A DNA stretch of 64,000 nucleotides from an uncultured Lachnospiraceae bacterium (GTDB lineage Bacteria; Bacillota; Clostridia; Lachnospirales; Lachnospiraceae), in the NCBI GenBank assembly GCA_944384125.1, contig CALWSF010000007.1, forward strand, positions 19,908 to 83,907, read 5' to 3'. The stretch's first letter is position 1. Each line of letters opens with the position of its first letter. Below, one piece after another: positions 60,675-64,000 of this stretch. The notes beneath the pieces were generated by a model. It did not search any database. It was given only the letters and a program-made list of their open reading frames with translations, and had not been told where the DNA came from. Both the position numbers and the translations under genes were made by a program.

Positions 60675-62567
60675 ATGCCGAAAGTAAAAAAAATATCCGG
60701 TTGGCAGGAATTGGTTTTACTGGCGTGGGAAAATTACGGGCAGTCCGTGCAGGATGCTCTGGAAAGCGCGGACTGGGATACGCTCAGGCTTGATACCAGA
60801 ATGAGTCTGGCAGATTTTGCGGCAAAGAGAATTCTGGGAATGGATGAAGAAAAGAGGCAGATTGAGCACGAAATCAGATGTTCGTCACTCCGTAAGGAGT
60901 ACATAGAAGATCCTGAGCGGAGAAAAGTAGCAGAGGTTGTCCTGCAGAAATATCTGGAGTGCTATCAGAGAGCAGTAAAAAGGGATCGTATAAATCTTCT
61001 GGGCTCTGTTTTTCTTAACGGAAAACCGGCGACTGATATGTTCCCGGCCAGGGGAGAAGAAGAAACTTCGGAGGAATACCAGAAACGCATCAAGAGTGAG
61101 ATTGTGGCATATGCTCTTGAGGGCAGGGGAAGCATTCATGTGAGTCCCTGCAGGAAAGAGAGAGGCGAATACATTTTTAAAGATCCGATTCCGGTAAAAA
61201 CGAAAGTAAATCTGGAGGAAAAAGTTTCATACTGGAATCGATTCCTTCGGTTTTTCCGCATAAAAAAGGTTGAGACAAAAAAAGAAAAATCAGAGAGAGT
61301 CAGTCTGGAAACACTGAATCGCAGAGATCATCTTGATGAGGCGAAAAGAAATGTTGACCGCCTTGTGGAACGTGAAAATATAAGGCAGATGGCAATAGGG
61401 GTGGATGAACTGAGTGAAATGTGCATACATCAGGGGGACAGGGACTTTTTTGGATTTCTTGTTTCTGATGAAAATTACCCTGATGTATCTGATGAAATCA
61501 GCAAAGCCGTTATTGCGCTTTCTGAGGCAGAGGTATCCAGAGAGACTGGAAAGAAAATGGGAATGGAGGGAAAAATCAAACTGCTGGAAACGATGGGAAG
61601 AGAACATACCCGTGTTGATATGGTCCGTCTTTTTGCCATGACAAAAGGAATGAGTCTTAAAGAAGTTCTGTCTTCGGATCCGGCTTTGCGGGACAGAAAA
61701 AGGGAGATCGGACGGGAATTTATGGACATGATTTCCCTGAAAAGTGAAGAGGAGTTTTTAAAGGAGACAGAAGGAAAAGGGGACTATGTTGTCTATTACA
61801 GCCAAAAAGCGCGTCCGGTGTATGATATGTTAAAAGCACAGCATCTGGCGCTGGGCAATATTCCGTATGATTTTTTCAAGGGAACTGACCCGAAAGATTT
61901 GCTGGAACGGTACGGAGAGTACCGTTTTGCAGGCAGTGTCAGTCAGGATTTGCGTCAGAGCTGCAGCGAGGGTGTGAAACGCCTGAATTTTGACGAGATG
62001 GAAGCTTTGGAGGGGAGAACCCGTGCCATTGGCGAACTGGCTCCTGTCGCGTCCTACTGCAGAGAATATCTCACATCTGAAGTGTTTGCGGAAAGAGATA
62101 TGGAAAAATCAGAGACAGTTTCCAGGCTGATTTCCGGCGTTGTCAATAGAGTCCGTACAGAGAGGCTGATAGCCGAAACAAAGGGTATTGCCGTACTTGG
62201 CGATCTGAATACAGTTGCAACAGAGCAATGGTTTGTCCAAAATTCGGGGCTTTATCCGAAACTTATAATGACTAAATCGAACCCGAAGGGTGCAGAGGAA
62301 ATGTTTGATTATATGGAATGCGGAGGAAAGCCAGTTCATTATTATGATGAAAAGCAGGGCGAGTTTGTTGTTGATTCGCCGGAGGCTGTGGACAGGGCTC
62401 TGAGAGCTCGGAGTTCTGAGATTGGCAAAAACAGAGAGGCTGCCAGCTTAAATGAGTTTGAGGAAAAAGAAGTAGGAGAGATATCCCGTCCGGTTAACAG
62501 AGTGGCGGAAACATCAAAAAAGCAGAACAGAAGGCTCCAATACAGAAGGAGGCCAGACGTTAGGTAA
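60675..62567 (+). CDS. large soluble protein of unknown family
   Basis: A 630-aa charged protein, no signal peptide or membrane helix. I recognise no domain. Visible pieces: an N-terminal helical region (1-120), a basic segment near 190-215 (KKVETKKEKSERV), a long helical middle (230-450) with Glu/Lys-rich heptads, and a basic tail ending in RRLQYRRRPDVR. There are 6 Cys without a metal-type spacing. ATG 60675 is used since GAGGAGA lies 8 nt before it; GTG 60669 is too close. It has its own consensus promoter and a perfect terminator, so it is an independent, apparently well expressed unit. Confidence 0.8.
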   Translation: MPKVKKISGWQELVLLAWENYGQSVQDALESADWDTLRLDTRMSLADFAAKRILGMDEEKRQIEHEIRCSSLRKEYIEDPERRKVAEVVLQKYLECYQRAVKRDRINLLGSVFLNGKPATDMFPARGEEETSEEYQKRIKSEIVAYALEGRGSIHVSPCRKERGEYIFKDPIPVKTKVNLEEKVSYWNRFLRFFRIKKVETKKEKSERVSLETLNRRDHLDEAKRNVDRLVERENIRQMAIGVDELSEMCIHQGDRDFFGFLVSDENYPDVSDEISKAVIALSEAEVSRETGKKMGMEGKIKLLETMGREHTRVDMVRLFAMTKGMSLKEVLSSDPALRDRKREIGREFMDMISLKSEEEFLKETEGKGDYVVYYSQKARPVYDMLKAQHLALGNIPYDFFKGTDPKDLLERYGEYRFAGSVSQDLRQSCSEGVKRLNFDEMEALEGRTRAIGELAPVASYCREYLTSEVFAERDMEKSETVSRLISGVVNRVRTERLIAETKGIAVLGDLNTVATEQWFVQNSGLYPKLIMTKSNPKGAEEMFDYMECGGKPVHYYDEKQGEFVVDSPEAVDRALRARSSEIGKNREAASLNEFEEKEVGEISRPVNRVAETSKKQNRRLQYRRRPDVR

Positions 62568-62601
62568 TAAAACGGTTCCGTGCAGGCGGAACCGTTTTAT
62601 T
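62566..62601 (+). terminator. perfect 15-bp terminator after the 630-aa gene
   Basis: AATAAAACGGTTCCG (62566-62580) pairs with CGGAACCGTTTTATT (62587-62601), loop of 6. The left arm overlaps the stop codon. Confidence 0.88.
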
Positions 62602-63917
<1,316 letters not shown>

Positions 63918-63929
63918 GACGATAAGGGG

Positions 63930-63977
63930 GCTGTCGCATCAATGATTAGGAAATCATAGATGCGGCAGCATCTTTTT
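63930..63977 (+). terminator. intrinsic terminator after the LacI regulator
   Basis: GCTGTCGCATC (63930-63940) pairs with GATGCGGCAGC (63959-63969) through one G-T pair, with inner ATGATT/AATCAT, then TCTTTTT. Confidence 0.8.
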
Positions 63978-64000
63978 GCCATTTTTAAGCCGAAATATTC

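Noticed and set aside
60675-62567. Polymorphic toxin identity for the 630-aa protein
   Set aside because: It has no signal, repeat, pretoxin or C-terminal toxin motif, and the Imm1-like gene precedes rather than follows it with a separate promoter.
63918-64000. Insertion-sequence end at the window edge
   Set aside because: The GGCTGTCGCATC sequence recalls the ends of some IS elements, but it folds as an ordinary intrinsic terminator after the LacI gene and no transposase is seen.

Overview
The window looks like core chromosome of an anaerobic Clostridia bacterium, most likely a Lachnospiraceae-type gut Firmicute. Supporting signs are strong AGGAGG ribosome-binding sites, frequent intrinsic terminators, a T-box leader on tyrS, a fused SecDF, the Clostridia-typical SCIFF peptide with its radical SAM maturase, a CdaR-type regulator beside a sugar-type ABC ATPase, and tandem PhoU genes after pstSCAB. 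I see no prophage, insertion sequence, CRISPR array or rRNA. This placement is inference from gene content, not from a database search.

Layout. 1-9.3 kb: envelope and quality-control genes (HtrA protease, ClpX-type unfoldase, a small membrane protein sharing htrA's promoter architecture, a Csp-like subtilase), a divergent signal peptidase II, type II pantothenate kinase, a CNNM/CBS transporter and a TIGR04086-type membrane protein. 9.3-14.9 kb: scfA-scfB-secDF-tgt-yajC, i.e. a RiPP-like peptide and its maturase joined to Sec translocation and tRNA queuosine genes. 14.9-23.5 kb: amino-acid synthesis, leuB-ilvD-ilvB then serC-serA-DUF1015. 23.6-31 kb: single genes (M23 peptidase, thioesterase, MBL hydrolase, DUF1700, EamA transporter, tRNA-Gln, AIM24, CvfB, RidA). 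30.7-37.4 kb: a degenerate MsmK-like ABC ATPase, a CdaR regulator, then ftsE-ftsX-M23 peptidase-ctpA, a cell-wall hydrolase control locus. 37.5-45.1 kb: COG2509 flavoprotein, pth-mfd, T-box-tyrS. 45.2-52.3 kb: a secreted protein, mntP, and the phosphate locus pstSCAB-phoU-phoU. 52.4-60 kb: DedA, MBL hydrolase, tRNA-Arg, a membrane-anchored unknown, queA-rluF-ligA, metA. 60-64 kb: an Imm1-like orphan immunity gene, a 630-aa protein of unknown family behind a consensus promoter, and a LacI regulator.

How it fits together: most genes are housekeeping. The signals most worth following are (i) two promoters with identical 40-nt geometry of phased 11-bp repeats at htrA and a nearby membrane gene, suggesting a response-regulator regulon; (ii) a ClpX lacking the RKH loop; (iii) an ABC ATPase that has lost both LSGGQ and the switch histidine; (iv) a DUF1015 protein with a DGHHR motif in the serine operon; (v) strong hairpins placed between a high-demand first gene and its partner (scfA/scfB, pstS/pstC); and (vi) the 60-62.6 kb accessory pair.
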